NCBI RefSeq assembly: GCF_003325955.1
Contig: NZ_CP030929.1
Span: 1 to 64,000 of the forward strand
DNA: 64,000 nucleotides
From: Aurantimicrobium sp. MWH-Uga1
GTDB taxonomy: Bacteria > Actinomycetota > Actinomycetes > Actinomycetales > Microbacteriaceae
Direction: 5' to 3'
Shown: piece after piece, positions 36,413 through 44,798 of the stretch
Layout of the letters: the number at the start of each line of letters is the position of its first letter
Position numbering within the stretch: the first letter of the stretch is position 1
Made by a program: the position numbers and the translations under genes
The notes under the pieces: generated by a model
Databases searched by the model: none
Seen by the model: only the letters and a program-made list of their open reading frames with translations
Told to the model about the DNA's origin: nothing

Positions 36413-37405
36413 ATGAAAAAAGCTGCTACCCTCATTGCCCTCGCACTTGGCGCACTCTCTCTGAGCGCATGCAGTGCTCCCACAGAGAACACTGAAGGGC
36501 TGAGCATTGTTGCAACAACAACCCAGGTCACTGAATTCACCAGCACCATAGTTGGCTCTGAAGGAACTGTCACCGGACTGATTCAGCCCAATCAGAGTGC
36601 TCACTCTTTTGACCCATCGGCTAAACAACTGTTGCAGCTATCTCAAGCTGATGCTGTTGTCATGAACGGCGCAGACCTTGAGCCTTGGCTGCAAGACGCC
36701 CTGGATGCAGCTAACTTCTCGGGCGAGATCATCGATGCCTCGACCGGAATTGAACTGTTGGCTGCTGGTGAATCTGAAGAAGACCACGCGGGGCATGCTG
36801 AAGATGAGCACAACCACGGTGAGGGAGATCCGCATGTGTGGACATCGCCCGCCAACGCGGAAGTGATGGTCTCCAACATCGCAGCAGGACTTTCTGCCCT
36901 TCCTGAGGTAACAGACCAGATGAAGGCATCTTTTGAGGCGAATGCCACTTCCTATAACCAACAACTCACAATCTTGGATGAATGGATTGTGGCGAACTTT
37001 GCACAAGTTCCCGAGACACAACGACTCCTGGTTACCAATCACGACGCCTTTACTTACTTTGTTCATGCTTACGGCATCACTTTCCTGGGGTCGATCATCC
37101 CGAGCTTCGACGACAATGCTGAGCCAAGCGCTGCAGAATTAGATGCGCTTATCGCTCTCATTGAGGAGTCCGGCGCATCGGCAGTCTTTTCCGAAAGCTC
37201 TATCTCACCCAAGCTGGCAGAAACCATTGCCACTGAAGCAGGGGTAAAGGTGTATTCAGGTGATGATGCACTCTATTCAGATTCACTAGGTGTTGCTGGC
37301 TCTGCAGGGGAAACCTACATCAAAGCCACCATCCATAACGTGACCAAGCTGATGGAAGCATGGGGATACCTCGTGCTTCCCGTTCCCGCGGAGCTCACCT
37401 CATGA
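36413..37405 (+). CDS. znuA: Zinc ABC transporter substrate-binding lipoprotein
   Basis: A 330-residue cluster A-I solute-binding protein with a lipobox (LSAC, Cys20). The metal ligands are embedded in SAHSFDPS, in DPHVWTSP after a His/Asp/Glu-rich loop (about 121-143: EEDHAGHAEDEHNHGEGDPH), and in the VTNHDAFTYF region. The long His-rich loop and the Zur-type regulator point to zinc rather than manganese. It delivers metal to the ABC permeases encoded next. Its stop overlaps the znuC ATG (ATGA). Confidence 0.94.
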   Translation: MKKAATLIALALGALSLSACSAPTENTEGLSIVATTTQVTEFTSTIVGSEGTVTGLIQPNQSAHSFDPSAKQLLQLSQADAVVMNGADLEPWLQDALDAANFSGEIIDASTGIELLAAGESEEDHAGHAEDEHNHGEGDPHVWTSPANAEVMVSNIAAGLSALPEVTDQMKASFEANATSYNQQLTILDEWIVANFAQVPETQRLLVTNHDAFTYFVHAYGITFLGSIIPSFDDNAEPSAAELDALIALIEESGASAVFSESSISPKLAETIATEAGVKVYSGDDALYSDSLGVAGSAGETYIKATIHNVTKLMEAWGYLVLPVPAELTS

Positions 37406-38178
37406 GCCCACGGACTCGGCCGATTCCCATCGTGACCAATGATGCTCTCACCATCACTGGAGGTTCCTTCAGTTATGGCACAACTCCAGCGCTAACAGAT
37501 GTCACAATCTCGGTTAAGCCCGGTGAAGCCATGGCGTTAATTGGACCTAATGGTTCAGGAAAGTCAACGTTGCTCAAAGGGGTATTGGGGCTGATTCCAC
37601 TTGTGGAAGGGTCAATGGGCTTGGGAAAAACCGAAGGCATTGGATACCTGCCTCAGACAGAACACATCGATCCTGAGTTCCCCGTCACCCTCAAGCAAGT
37701 GGTCATGATGGGGCGTTATCGCAAGCTAGGACTGTTTCGATTTCCCTCAAGTTCTGACCGTGCAGCGGTTCGCAAAGCCATCGCCAGCGTGGGGTTGACC
37801 AATGTAGCGAACAAGCGTTTTGGTTCACTTTCTGGCGGACAGCAACAACGTGGATTCCTCGCTCGGGCCCTAGCGTCAGAGCCCGGGCTTCTGCTGTTGG
37901 ACGAACCATTCAATGGTTTAGATCAGCCCAACCGTGATGCGTTGACGCAGACCATTCGGGAACTCAAGAAAGCGGGTGTGGCCATCATCGTGACCACTCA
38001 CGATTTGGACTTAGCTCGTGAAGTTTGTGACACCGTACTTTTTGTCAACGGACGTCAGGTTGCATTCGGTCCCAAAGAAGAAGTACTCACCCTGGCCAAC
38101 CTGCAAGAAGTCTTCTCCGACTTCCAGGTTGAAATTGATGAGCACACTGTGGTCGTTCCTGGACACGAAGGTCACTAA
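37402..38178 (+). CDS. znuC: Zinc ABC transporter ATPase
   Basis: A 258-residue ABC ATPase with Walker [11 protein letters not shown]-loop LPQTEH, signature LSGGQQQRG, Walker [13 protein letters not shown] and switch His in TTHDLD. It powers the two permeases encoded downstream. The ATG at 37402 overlaps znuA by 4 nt. A GTG or ATG further upstream would lie inside znuA without its own ribosome site. It begins with an Arg/Pro-rich extension of about 20 residues before the ABC core. Confidence 0.95.
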   Translation: MSPRTRPIPIVTNDALTITGGSFSYGTTPALTDVTISVKPGEAMALIGPNGSGKSTLLKGVLGLIPLVEGSMGLGKTEGIGYLPQTEHIDPEFPVTLKQVVMMGRYRKLGLFRFPSSSDRAAVRKAIASVGLTNVANKRFGSLSGGQQQRGFLARALASEPGLLLLDEPFNGLDQPNRDALTQTIRELKKAGVAIIVTTHDLDLAREVCDTVLFVNGRQVAFGPKEEVLTLANLQEVFSDFQVEIDEHTVVVPGHEGH

Positions 38179-38180
38179 CA

Positions 38181-39035
38181 GTGAACCTCCTCGACTCCTT
38201 CACCACCGCATTCACCCTGCCCTTTATGGGCAGGGCTTTGTTGGTGCTCATGGTGTTGAGTATTGCCGCAGGCGTCATTGGTGTCTTTATCAACTTGCGC
38301 GGACTGGAATTCCTCAGTGACGGACTGACACATGCTGTGTTTCCTGGCCTAGCCGCCGGCTTCGTCTTCGCCGGTCAAGGTGGAGTCATCATCGGGGCAC
38401 TCGTTGCAGCAGCTGCCGCAACGATTGTGCTCACCCTGATGAGCAACAATCGAGTGACTTCAGATGCCACCACTGCCATCGTGCTCACCGCCATGTTTAG
38501 CCTGGGAGTCATTATTGTCTCCGCATCTCCTGGTCGTGCAGGCGGGTTAGAACAGTTGCTCTTTGGCCATCTGCTCACCGTCACCGATACAGAAGCAGTC
38601 ACGACCGCTGCTGTCGCAGCGGTTGCATTGCTACTTGTAGTTCTCACTTTTCGTAGGCAGGTGTTTCGTGCCTTTGATCCTGAGGGCAGTGCTGCTGCCG
38701 GCTATCGCCGGGTCAGCACTGAGCTGGTACTGAATGTTGCCATTGCGCTAGTGATAGTTGCGGCGTCCAATGCTGTGGGGAACCTTCTCGTCCTTGCTGT
38801 GTTAATTGTTCCCGGGGCACTGTCACGATTGGTCTCGAGCAGACTCGGCGGCATCTTCGCTGCCGCCATCGGTTCAGCTTTGCTTGCCTCCTGGTTAGGT
38901 CTTTCCATCGGATTCAATATTTCAGTCGTTGGTGGCGTTGATGTTCCCGCTGGAGCAACCGTTGCACTGAGCTTTGTTGCGCTGTATGCCATCGCCTTGG
39001 TTGCTCGAGTACTGCGAAGGGGTGTCAACGCATGA
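38181..39035 (+). CDS. znuB: Zinc ABC transporter permease (first)
   Basis: A 284-residue permease of the ABC-3 family with eight or nine hydrophobic helices and the family text [18 protein letters not shown]. It lies 2 nt after znuC and overlaps the second permease by 4 nt. Together they could form a heterodimeric channel, as in two-permease metal systems, instead of the ZnuB homodimer of E. coli. This arrangement is inferred. Confidence 0.93.
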   Translation: MNLLDSFTTAFTLPFMGRALLVLMVLSIAAGVIGVFINLRGLEFLSDGLTHAVFPGLAAGFVFAGQGGVIIGALVAAAAATIVLTLMSNNRVTSDATTAIVLTAMFSLGVIIVSASPGRAGGLEQLLFGHLLTVTDTEAVTTAAVAAVALLLVVLTFRRQVFRAFDPEGSAAAGYRRVSTELVLNVAIALVIVAASNAVGNLLVLAVLIVPGALSRLVSSRLGGIFAAAIGSALLASWLGLSIGFNISVVGGVDVPAGATVALSFVALYAIALVARVLRRGVNA

Positions 39036-39841
39036 GTTACTTCGAGCGTGCCCTTGTCGTCATTGTCCTCATTGGTGCACTTGCAGGACTTGCTGGAGTC
39101 TTGGTTGTGTTGCGCAAGCGTGTGCTCTTTGCTCAAGCACTCACTCACGCAACATTCCCCGGTGCCGTCATCGCCACCATTCTGGGAGCAAGCTTGCAGG
39201 TGGGTGCACTGATTGCCTGCATCACTCTGGCTGTGATCTTGACATTTCTCAGTCGCATTCGCGGGCAAGGAACTCAGGCAGCATCTGGCGTGATGCTAAC
39301 TGCCGGCTTTGCTGCGGGAGTTCTCCTTCAAGCGCTGAATCCCAGCATCCCCATCCAGATTGATTCCTTCCTTTTCGGTTCGATCCTTTCTGCAACATGG
39401 CTTGATGGAATCGTTGCGGCAGCAGCACTTGTGGCAGTGATTGCTGCGTTGTTGATTTGGGGGAAACAGATTCTTTTCTTCCTCTTTGATTCTGAAAGCT
39501 ATGCCGCAACAGGAGCAAAGCCATGGTTGATGGATGCTGCCTTACTCCTCATCACCACAGTTACGGTCGTTGCTGCAATTCCCGCCGCTGGAGCAATCTT
39601 GGCTATTGCCCTGATTGCTGCGCCGGCTGCAGCCGCGCGATATTTCACCGACAAAATTGTGGTGATGTTGTGGCTTTCGCCCACACTCGGTGTGTGTGCC
39701 GGAGTCAGTGGCCTGCTTATTTCACGATGGGTTGGAGTCAGTGCAGGTGCAAGCATTGCTCTGGTGTCGGCCGCCATATTCTTCATCGCATGGGGAACAT
39801 TCACCATGCGCCGCCCTGCAGTTTTGGGAGTAACCACATGA
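39032..39841 (+). CDS. Zinc ABC transporter permease (second)
   Basis: A 269-residue ABC-3 family permease with helices throughout and the motif [17 protein letters not shown]. It is homologous to the preceding gene and overlaps it by 4 nt (ATGA). It overlaps the zur ATG at its end, so the five genes znuA to zur form one tightly coupled operon. Confidence 0.92.
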   Translation: MSYFERALVVIVLIGALAGLAGVLVVLRKRVLFAQALTHATFPGAVIATILGASLQVGALIACITLAVILTFLSRIRGQGTQAASGVMLTAGFAAGVLLQALNPSIPIQIDSFLFGSILSATWLDGIVAAAALVAVIAALLIWGKQILFFLFDSESYAATGAKPWLMDAALLLITTVTVVAAIPAAGAILAIALIAAPAAAARYFTDKIVVMLWLSPTLGVCAGVSGLLISRWVGVSAGASIALVSAAIFFIAWGTFTMRRPAVLGVTT

Positions 39842-40218
39842 AGCGCAATACCTGGCAACGGGAAGCAGTGAGAACCGCACTGAATGAGCGCGGAGATTTC
39901 ATCAGTGCTCAGAGACTTTACACAGAGCTCAAGTCAGAGGGCTCGCCCATTGGTTTGGCCACGGTCTATCGCGCTCTGACAGATCTTGTCTCGACAGACG
40001 AGGCAGATGCCCTCCAGTCTCCCGATGGAGAGAACCTCTATCGTGCATGCTCCAGTGATGGACATCACCACCATCTGATTTGCCGCCAGTGCGGTCACAC
40101 CGAAGAAATCGAAGCTGAAGCCGTGGAATCCTGGGCTGCCCAAGTTGCCACAGAGCACGGATTTACTCAACCTCGTCACGTTGTGGATGTTTTTGGACTT
40201 TGCCAAAAGTGTTCCTAG
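39838..40218 (+). CDS. zur: Fur-family zinc uptake regulator
   Basis: A 126-residue Fur-family regulator. The N-terminal winged helix (about 1-75) includes SAQRLYTEL and GLATVYRALTDL. The C-terminal part has the metal-binding HHHHLICRQCG and the second cysteine pair LCQKC, the structural zinc site. Location in a znu operon argues for Zur over Fur or PerR. It probably represses its own operon through the box at 36378-36392. The ATG overlaps the permease stop by 4 nt. Confidence 0.9.
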   Translation: MKRNTWQREAVRTALNERGDFISAQRLYTELKSEGSPIGLATVYRALTDLVSTDEADALQSPDGENLYRACSSDGHHHHLICRQCGHTEEIEAEAVESWAAQVATEHGFTQPRHVVDVFGLCQKCS

Positions 40219-40436
40219 AGCATCCGGTGTGACCAACTTCGGCTTAGTCTCGCGGAAGTTGAGCTCAGTGAGTTTGCATAAACAACCAGCCTCAACGTAG
40301 ACTTGATCCTTGGCTGCGCGGAATTCCTCGCGTATGCAGTGCACGTTCTCTCTCCCTTCGTGAGTCGGGGGTGTTCGTGTGCAGACAAGGAATCTTGGGC
40401 AAGACAATCTCGTCTTGCGGTATTAGGAGGATAGAC
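40219..40436. other. rpmB leader region with hairpin
   Basis: A 218-nt gap between zur and rpmB. I see no terminator and no good Zur box. It contains the inverted repeat GCAAGAC-N6-GTCTTGC (40399-40418), 6 nt before AGGAGG (40425-40430). Its minus strand reads as an open frame without stops (see findings). A promoter for the ribosomal-protein genes probably lies here, but I cannot place it confidently. Confidence 0.5.
40399..40418 (+). promoter_or_regulatory. Inverted repeat in the rpmB leader
   Basis: GCAAGAC (40399-40405) and GTCTTGC (40412-40418) form a 7-bp stem with loop AATCTC, directly upstream of the rpmB ribosome-binding site. It may be an operator or an RNA element for feedback control. 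Confidence 0.5.
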
Positions 40437-40673
40437 ATGGCTGCGACCTGTCAGGTGACCGGAGCCGTACCCGGCTTTGGGCACAACATTTCACACTCGC
40501 ACCGACGCACCAAGCGTCGTTTCGATCCCAACATTCAGAAGAAGACGTATTACGTACCCTCTCTTCGTCGCAATGTCACGCTGACTCTGTCGGCTAAGGG
40601 AATCAAGGTTATTGACGCACGTGGCATCGAGTCCGTGGTCAAGGACCTTCTCGCTCGTGGGGAGAAGATCTAA
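40437..40673 (+). CDS. rpmB: Ribosomal protein bL28 (zinc-free form)
   Basis: A 78-residue L28 ([15 protein letters not shown]...). It has only one cysteine, so it lacks the paired Cys zinc ribbon of the C+ form. AGGAGG lies 6 nt before the ATG. It is first of three ribosomal genes that all lack zinc ligands, directly after the znu-zur operon. Such cysteine-free sets are often Zur-controlled paralogues in actinobacteria. Whether a second set exists cannot be seen here. Confidence 0.95.
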   Translation: MAATCQVTGAVPGFGHNISHSHRRTKRRFDPNIQKKTYYVPSLRRNVTLTLSAKGIKVIDARGIESVVKDLLARGEKI

Positions 40674-40840
40674 TGGCTAAGCAACAGGACGTACGTCCCA
40701 TCATCAAGCTGCGCTCGACCGCGGGAACTGGTTACACCTACGTAACCCGCAAGAACCGCCGCAACACCCCCGACCGTCTTGTACTCAAGAAGTACGACCC
40801 CGTAGTGCGTCAGCACGTTGAATTCCGTGAGGAGCGCTAA
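40673..40840 (+). CDS. rpmG: Ribosomal protein bL33 (zinc-free form)
   Basis: A 55-residue L33 ([16 protein letters not shown]..., ending VEFREER) without any cysteine. Its ATG shares a base with the rpmB stop (TAATG), and GGGGAGAAG serves as ribosome-binding site. The absence of all four zinc-binding cysteines marks the C- form. The next gene starts directly after its stop. Confidence 0.95.
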   Translation: MAKQQDVRPIIKLRSTAGTGYTYVTRKNRRNTPDRLVLKKYDPVVRQHVEFREER

Positions 40841-41146
40841 ATGGCTAAGAAAAGCAAGATTGCTCGTAACGAGCAGCGCAAGGTAGTAGTAGAGCGTTAC
40901 GCTGCAAAGCGTCTCGAACTCAAGAAGGCTCTGGTTGACCCCAACGGTACCCCTGAGTCCCGTGAAGCAGCTCGTCTCGGCCTGCAGAAGCTTCCTCGCA
41001 ACGCTTCTCCAGTTCGTCTGCGTAGCCGCGACGCTATCGATGGCCGTCCCCGTGGTGTTCTCACCAAGTTCGGTATCTCTCGTGTGCGTTTCCGCGAAAT
41101 GGCTCACCGTGGCGAATTGCCCGGTATCACCAAGTCAAGCTGGTAA
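40841..41146 (+). CDS. rpsN: Ribosomal protein uS14 (long, zinc-free form)
   Basis: A 101-residue S14. This is the long form without cysteines ([19 protein letters not shown]..., ending GITKSSW), not the 61-residue zinc form of most spc operons. It begins immediately after the rpmG stop, with GAGGAGCG upstream. A strong terminator follows. Confidence 0.95.
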   Translation: MAKKSKIARNEQRKVVVERYAAKRLELKKALVDPNGTPESREAARLGLQKLPRNASPVRLRSRDAIDGRPRGVLTKFGISRVRFREMAHRGELPGITKSSW

Positions 41147-41164
41147 TCCACACGCATTAACTCT

Positions 41165-41205
41165 GCTGGCCTCGAACGACGTAAAGTTCGAGGCCAGCAC
41201 TGTTT
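41165..41205 (+). terminator. Terminator of the rpmB-rpmG-rpsN operon
   Basis: A 13-bp perfect stem (GCTGGCCTCGAAC / GTTCGAGGCCAGC) with an 8-nt loop, then ACTGTTTAAG. The T-run is short, but the stem is strong. Confidence 0.85.
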
Positions 41206-41264
41206 AAGCCCGATTTAAACCTTCAACCATCACTTCAGGTGTTCTCGTGCCACGCCGGTGCGAA

Positions 41265-41284
41265 TTCCGCGTAAACACGCGGAA
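41265..41284. repeat. Perfect inverted repeat upstream of hup
   Basis: TTCCGCGT-AAAC-ACGCGGAA, an 8-bp perfect stem in the 247-nt gap before hup. TACTTTTTCG follows 11 nt later. It could be an operator for the hup promoter or a weak terminator. Nothing else in the gap is clear except a likely promoter around 41285-41310. Confidence 0.5.
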
Positions 41285-41393
41285 GTGCTGATACTTTTTC
41301 GAATGGTCAGACAGACCAAACGAGACGGCCCTTGTGGCTCAACCGTTCCAAACAAAGCGCTACTTCGGTAGCTCAAAGTCCAGGAGGACACAA

Positions 41394-41672
41394 ATGGCTC
41401 TCAACAAGTCTGAGGTTGTCGCAGCAGTTGCCGCTCACACCAACCTTTCACAGGCAAACGTCAACGGCGTTATCGACGCTCTCTTCGCAGTTGTTGCTGC
41501 TGAAGTTGCTAAGGGTGGAAAGGTAACCATCCCTGGCTTCATCTCCTTCGAGCGCACCAACCGTGCAGCTCGCACCGGTCGTAACCCTCAGACCGGCGCA
41601 ACCATCCAGATCGCAGCTTCCAAGTCTGTCAAGGTCTCGGCTGGTAGCAAGCTCAAGGCTGCTGTCAAGTAG
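41394..41672 (+). CDS. hup: HU-family nucleoid protein
   Basis: A 92-residue HU protein (MALNKSEVVAAVAAHTNLS...), with the DNA-binding arm RTGRNPQTGATIQIAAS. It bends and compacts DNA. It is the short form, without the Lys/Ala-rich H1-like tail of mycobacterial HupB. The CAGGAGGA site precedes the ATG. In-frame codons upstream are not needed. It is likely highly expressed. Confidence 0.96.
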   Translation: MALNKSEVVAAVAAHTNLSQANVNGVIDALFAVVAAEVAKGGKVTIPGFISFERTNRAARTGRNPQTGATIQIAASKSVKVSAGSKLKAAVK

Positions 41673-41693
41673 TCACGAGTTTCACTCGCTTAG

Positions 41694-41730
41694 GTGGGTG
41701 TGGGCCTTCGGTCCACACCCACTCTGCATT
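41694..41730 (+). terminator. Terminator of hup
   Basis: Stem GTGGGTGTGG / CCACACCCAC around GCCTTCGGT, then ACTCTGCATTT. Confidence 0.85.
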
Positions 41731-41762
41731 TAACCTTCAGTAAAAATCTCTAGGCTTGACTT

Positions 41763-43736
41763 GTGTCTAGATTGTTCAAGATTGCTGCACCAGCACTCGC
41801 GTTGCTGGTTGCCTTCGTTGCACTCTTGATTGCTTTAGCTATTGGCGGAGGTTCGCGTACACAGGCTTTGGGTGACCCTGGTGATGTTGTTCGAATCGGG
41901 TTGCCGATTGCCAAACTGGTGGTCAATCTTTCAGCTGCTACGCTCATCGGTTCGCTTGCCCTCGCACTGTGGGCTTTCGCCTCGCGGGAGAAGGCCTACT
42001 TTCGCAGTATCGATATCGCTGCTGCTGCAGCACTGGTTTTGACGCTGGCTTCAGCTGCGACATCATTCCTGACGTTCCTCAACGTCAGCGCTATGCCCTT
42101 CTCACTCGATGACAAGTTCGGAAATCAACTCGGGTTCTTCCTCACCGAAATTGCCTTGGGCCAAGCCTGGTTAATCACGACAATCGTGGCTGCGTTCGTG
42201 GCCGTGCTGTGTATTGCGGTGACAAACCAGACCGCTCTGTTCTTTGTCGGTCTGGCAGCGGTGGGAACCTTGGTTCCCATGGCGCTGCAAGGTCACGCAG
42301 CTGGTGTCTCAGGCCACGCGATGGCCATTACCTCTATGGGTCTCCACCTCGTCTTTGTCTCGGTCTGGCTCGGCGGTGTGGTCACACTCGTATTGCTGCG
42401 AGGAATCATTGAGCCTGATCGACTCCAGATCATCGTTTCACGCTTCTCCACGCTGGCCATCATCGCCTTTATTGTTGTAGCCGTCTCTGGTGTGGCCAAC
42501 GCAATGTTGCGCGTGGGAACACTCGAGAACCTTTTTGGAACCGCCTATGGACAGCTTGTGCTGGCCAAGGTTGCCGCCATGACTGCCTTGGGAGTGTTCG
42601 GTTTCTGGCAACGCGGTTTCTTGGTCAAACGCATGACCGGTGCCGCTGTACAAAAAATGTTTTGGTGGTTTATCGCCATCGAACTCGTTGTGATGGGTAT
42701 TGCCTCCGGAATAGCGGCCGGATTGGCACGAACCCCAACACCTGTTGATCAGGTATTGAACCCCAACCCCACACCCGCAGAGATTCTGACGGGAGAGCCT
42801 CTGCCACCCGAGTTCACCTTCATGCGGCTTTTTACTGAATGGCGCATAGACCTCATCTGGATGTTGGTGTGTGGATTCGGTATCTTCTTCTATCTGGTTG
42901 GGGTCTACCGCCTGCACAAGCGTGGAGACAAGTGGCCCTGGTACAGGGCTGTGTTGTGGGTATCAGGTTTGCTCCTGCTGTTCTACATCACCAGTGGTGG
43001 TATCAACGCCTACGAGATGTACCTCTTCTCTGCCCACATGGGTGCACACATGGCATTGGGAATGATGGTTCCCATCTTGCTAGTTCCAGGTGCTCCGGTC
43101 ACACTGGCCATGCGTGCTATTGACAAGCGGCAAGACGATTCCAGGGGTGGCCGTGAATGGATTCTCAAAGCTGTGCACTCTGGTTATGCCAACGTCATTT
43201 CGAATCCAATTTTTGCCACTGTGAACTTTGTCGGCTCGTTGTGGTTGTTCTACTACACCCCAATCTTCCGTTGGGCCACCAGTGACCATATCGGCCACGA
43301 GTGGATGATTGTTCACTTCTTACTCGCTGGATATTTGTTTGTTCAGTCCCTGATTGGTATTGACCCCGTCAAATCGCGGTTGCCTTATCCATTCCGACTG
43401 ATTCAACTTCTTGCCGCGATGACCGTGCATGCTTTCTTTGGTTTGGGCGTCATGTCGAGCGAGAGTTTGATGTTGGCTGACTGGTATGGCGCCATGGGTC
43501 GAACTTGGGGCTCAACACCGCTCGAAGACCAGCAAGCTGGTGGCGCTATTGCCTGGAGCGTCGGTGAAATCCCCAACATGATTCTTTCGCTCATCCTCGG
43601 TTACCAGTGGTTCCGCTCGGATGCCAAAGAAGCTAAACGTAAAGACCGGCAAGCAGATCGCACCGACGATGCAGAGCTCAAGGCCTACAACGAGATGCTC
43701 GCCCGCCAAGCACAGCGGGATGCACAGCAGATCTAG
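41763..43736 (+). CDS. CopD-CtaG fusion: copper/cytochrome oxidase assembly membrane protein
   Basis: A 657-residue polytopic protein. The first half matches the copper-export/uptake CopD family (PF05425; GHAAGVSGHAMAITSMGLHLVFVSVWLGG), and the second the caa3-type CtaG assembly family (PF09678; MYLFSAHMGAHMALGMMVPILLVPGAP). Many His/Met residues in helices suit copper handling. It probably supplies copper to cytochrome c oxidase. This fusion is common in actinobacteria. The GTG start has TAGGCT exactly 6 nt upstream. It overlaps the converging gene by 4 nt. Confidence 0.92.
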   Translation: MSRLFKIAAPALALLVAFVALLIALAIGGGSRTQALGDPGDVVRIGLPIAKLVVNLSAATLIGSLALALWAFASREKAYFRSIDIAAAAALVLTLASAATSFLTFLNVSAMPFSLDDKFGNQLGFFLTEIALGQAWLITTIVAAFVAVLCIAVTNQTALFFVGLAAVGTLVPMALQGHAAGVSGHAMAITSMGLHLVFVSVWLGGVVTLVLLRGIIEPDRLQIIVSRFSTLAIIAFIVVAVSGVANAMLRVGTLENLFGTAYGQLVLAKVAAMTALGVFGFWQRGFLVKRMTGAAVQKMFWWFIAIELVVMGIASGIAAGLARTPTPVDQVLNPNPTPAEILTGEPLPPEFTFMRLFTEWRIDLIWMLVCGFGIFFYLVGVYRLHKRGDKWPWYRAVLWVSGLLLLFYITSGGINAYEMYLFSAHMGAHMALGMMVPILLVPGAPVTLAMRAIDKRQDDSRGGREWILKAVHSGYANVISNPIFATVNFVGSLWLFYYTPIFRWATSDHIGHEWMIVHFLLAGYLFVQSLIGIDPVKSRLPYPFRLIQLLAAMTVHAFFGLGVMSSESLMLADWYGAMGRTWGSTPLEDQQAGGAIAWSVGEIPNMILSLILGYQWFRSDAKEAKRKDRQADRTDDAELKAYNEMLARQAQRDAQQI

Positions 43737-44731
43737 GTTAACACGATGGCAAGATTGCCATCGCTTCGAATAGTGATGCTGATGTTGATGACCGCATCCA
43801 CAGTTTGATCTAGCGGGGTTATGGATCCGTCATACAGGGACTGCACTTCACCAGTGATGCGCATCTTTCCCACGGCATTGCTAACTTGCCAGGTCGTTTC
43901 ACCAGGCTGGACATCAATGTCGGGATATTCCACAACCTCCCAGGTTGGCTTGCCCACAATGCGATTACCTGTTTGATATCCAAAAGGACAACCGGTGGGT
44001 TGCAGCACTCGCTGCTTGACGCACTCATCGAGATAGTCGTTGACTTCCTTTTGAACGCGCTTCTTGAAAGCTGTGTTTGCCTGAACATCGACAACAACTT
44101 CTGCAGTATCTCCCGGGCTAGCCACATCAACCACAACTTTTTTGGCAGTCAACCAGGTCGAAGTGTGGTCAAAGACGTAGTTCCCGGGAGCAAACAGGAC
44201 AAAGGTTCCTGTTCCACCCCATACCGTTGCGTCCTTGCCAGAAGGTGTCGAACGCAGATCAATCTGTCCCGAATCCCCCACACTAAAGGCAGCATCATGC
44301 CAAACAGAGACTTTGGCTCTCGCCAGTGGAGGCTCAGCAAAAGCCCACGACTCGAACACACCGAAGGTGTTCCCCAACTTAGTGAGCACGAAAGTTGCGG
44401 AAGCTTTTTGGCCCCCGAGAGTGTAGCTCGCGCTGACAGTGGTCTTCTCGTCATTGCCCTTCACCTCAGTGATGGTGATGTCACTGAGGTGGCCTAGGGC
44501 TGAGCCGCGCAACAAGGTCTTATCGACGTCTTCGGGAAGAGAATCTGCAACACCGGGCATGGAAAGCGCCGAGGCAGCATCATGACGTGCAAGGGCGGAG
44601 AGGTATTGGTTCACAAAACCCGAAGCGCTAAAGAGTGCGTTGTTAATTCCCACACCTATCAAGAATGTGAGGATGAGCAAGAGGGCAGTGGCGCCACCTA
44701 AAATCACGCCTTGGCGTTTGCTCAATTTCAC
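43733..44731 (-). CDS. Membrane-anchored extracellular protein of unknown function
   Basis: I do not recognise a family. The 332-residue protein has an N-terminal anchor helix (about 9-29), then a helical NTF2/DUF4878-like segment (about 35-120: FVNQYLSALARHDAASALSM...). Two or more beta-rich domains follow, with one Cys pair (CVKQRVLQPTGC). It probably faces the outside. It converges on copD-ctaG. The GTG start has TAGGAT (44738-44743) exactly 6 nt upstream. It is divergent from the helicase gene, so the two -10 elements lie about 40 bp apart. Confidence 0.75.
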   Translation of the reverse strand: MKLSKRQGVILGGATALLLILTFLIGVGINNALFSASGFVNQYLSALARHDAASALSMPGVADSLPEDVDKTLLRGSALGHLSDITITEVKGNDEKTTVSASYTLGGQKASATFVLTKLGNTFGVFESWAFAEPPLARAKVSVWHDAAFSVGDSGQIDLRSTPSGKDATVWGGTGTFVLFAPGNYVFDHTSTWLTAKKVVVDVASPGDTAEVVVDVQANTAFKKRVQKEVNDYLDECVKQRVLQPTGCPFGYQTGNRIVGKPTWEVVEYPDIDVQPGETTWQVSNAVGKMRITGEVQSLYDGSITPLDQTVDAVINISITIRSDGNLAIVLT

Positions 44732-44798
44732 TTCTTCATCCTACAAACCACGGCTGGGGGCCACCTCTCGCCGAGGCAGCGGCGAGTAAACTTGGGGA

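Noticed and set aside
41165..41198. Possible LexA/SOS box (TCGAAC...GTTCGA)
   Set aside because: The half-sites are 8 nt apart instead of 4 and are part of a 13-bp terminator stem after rpsN.
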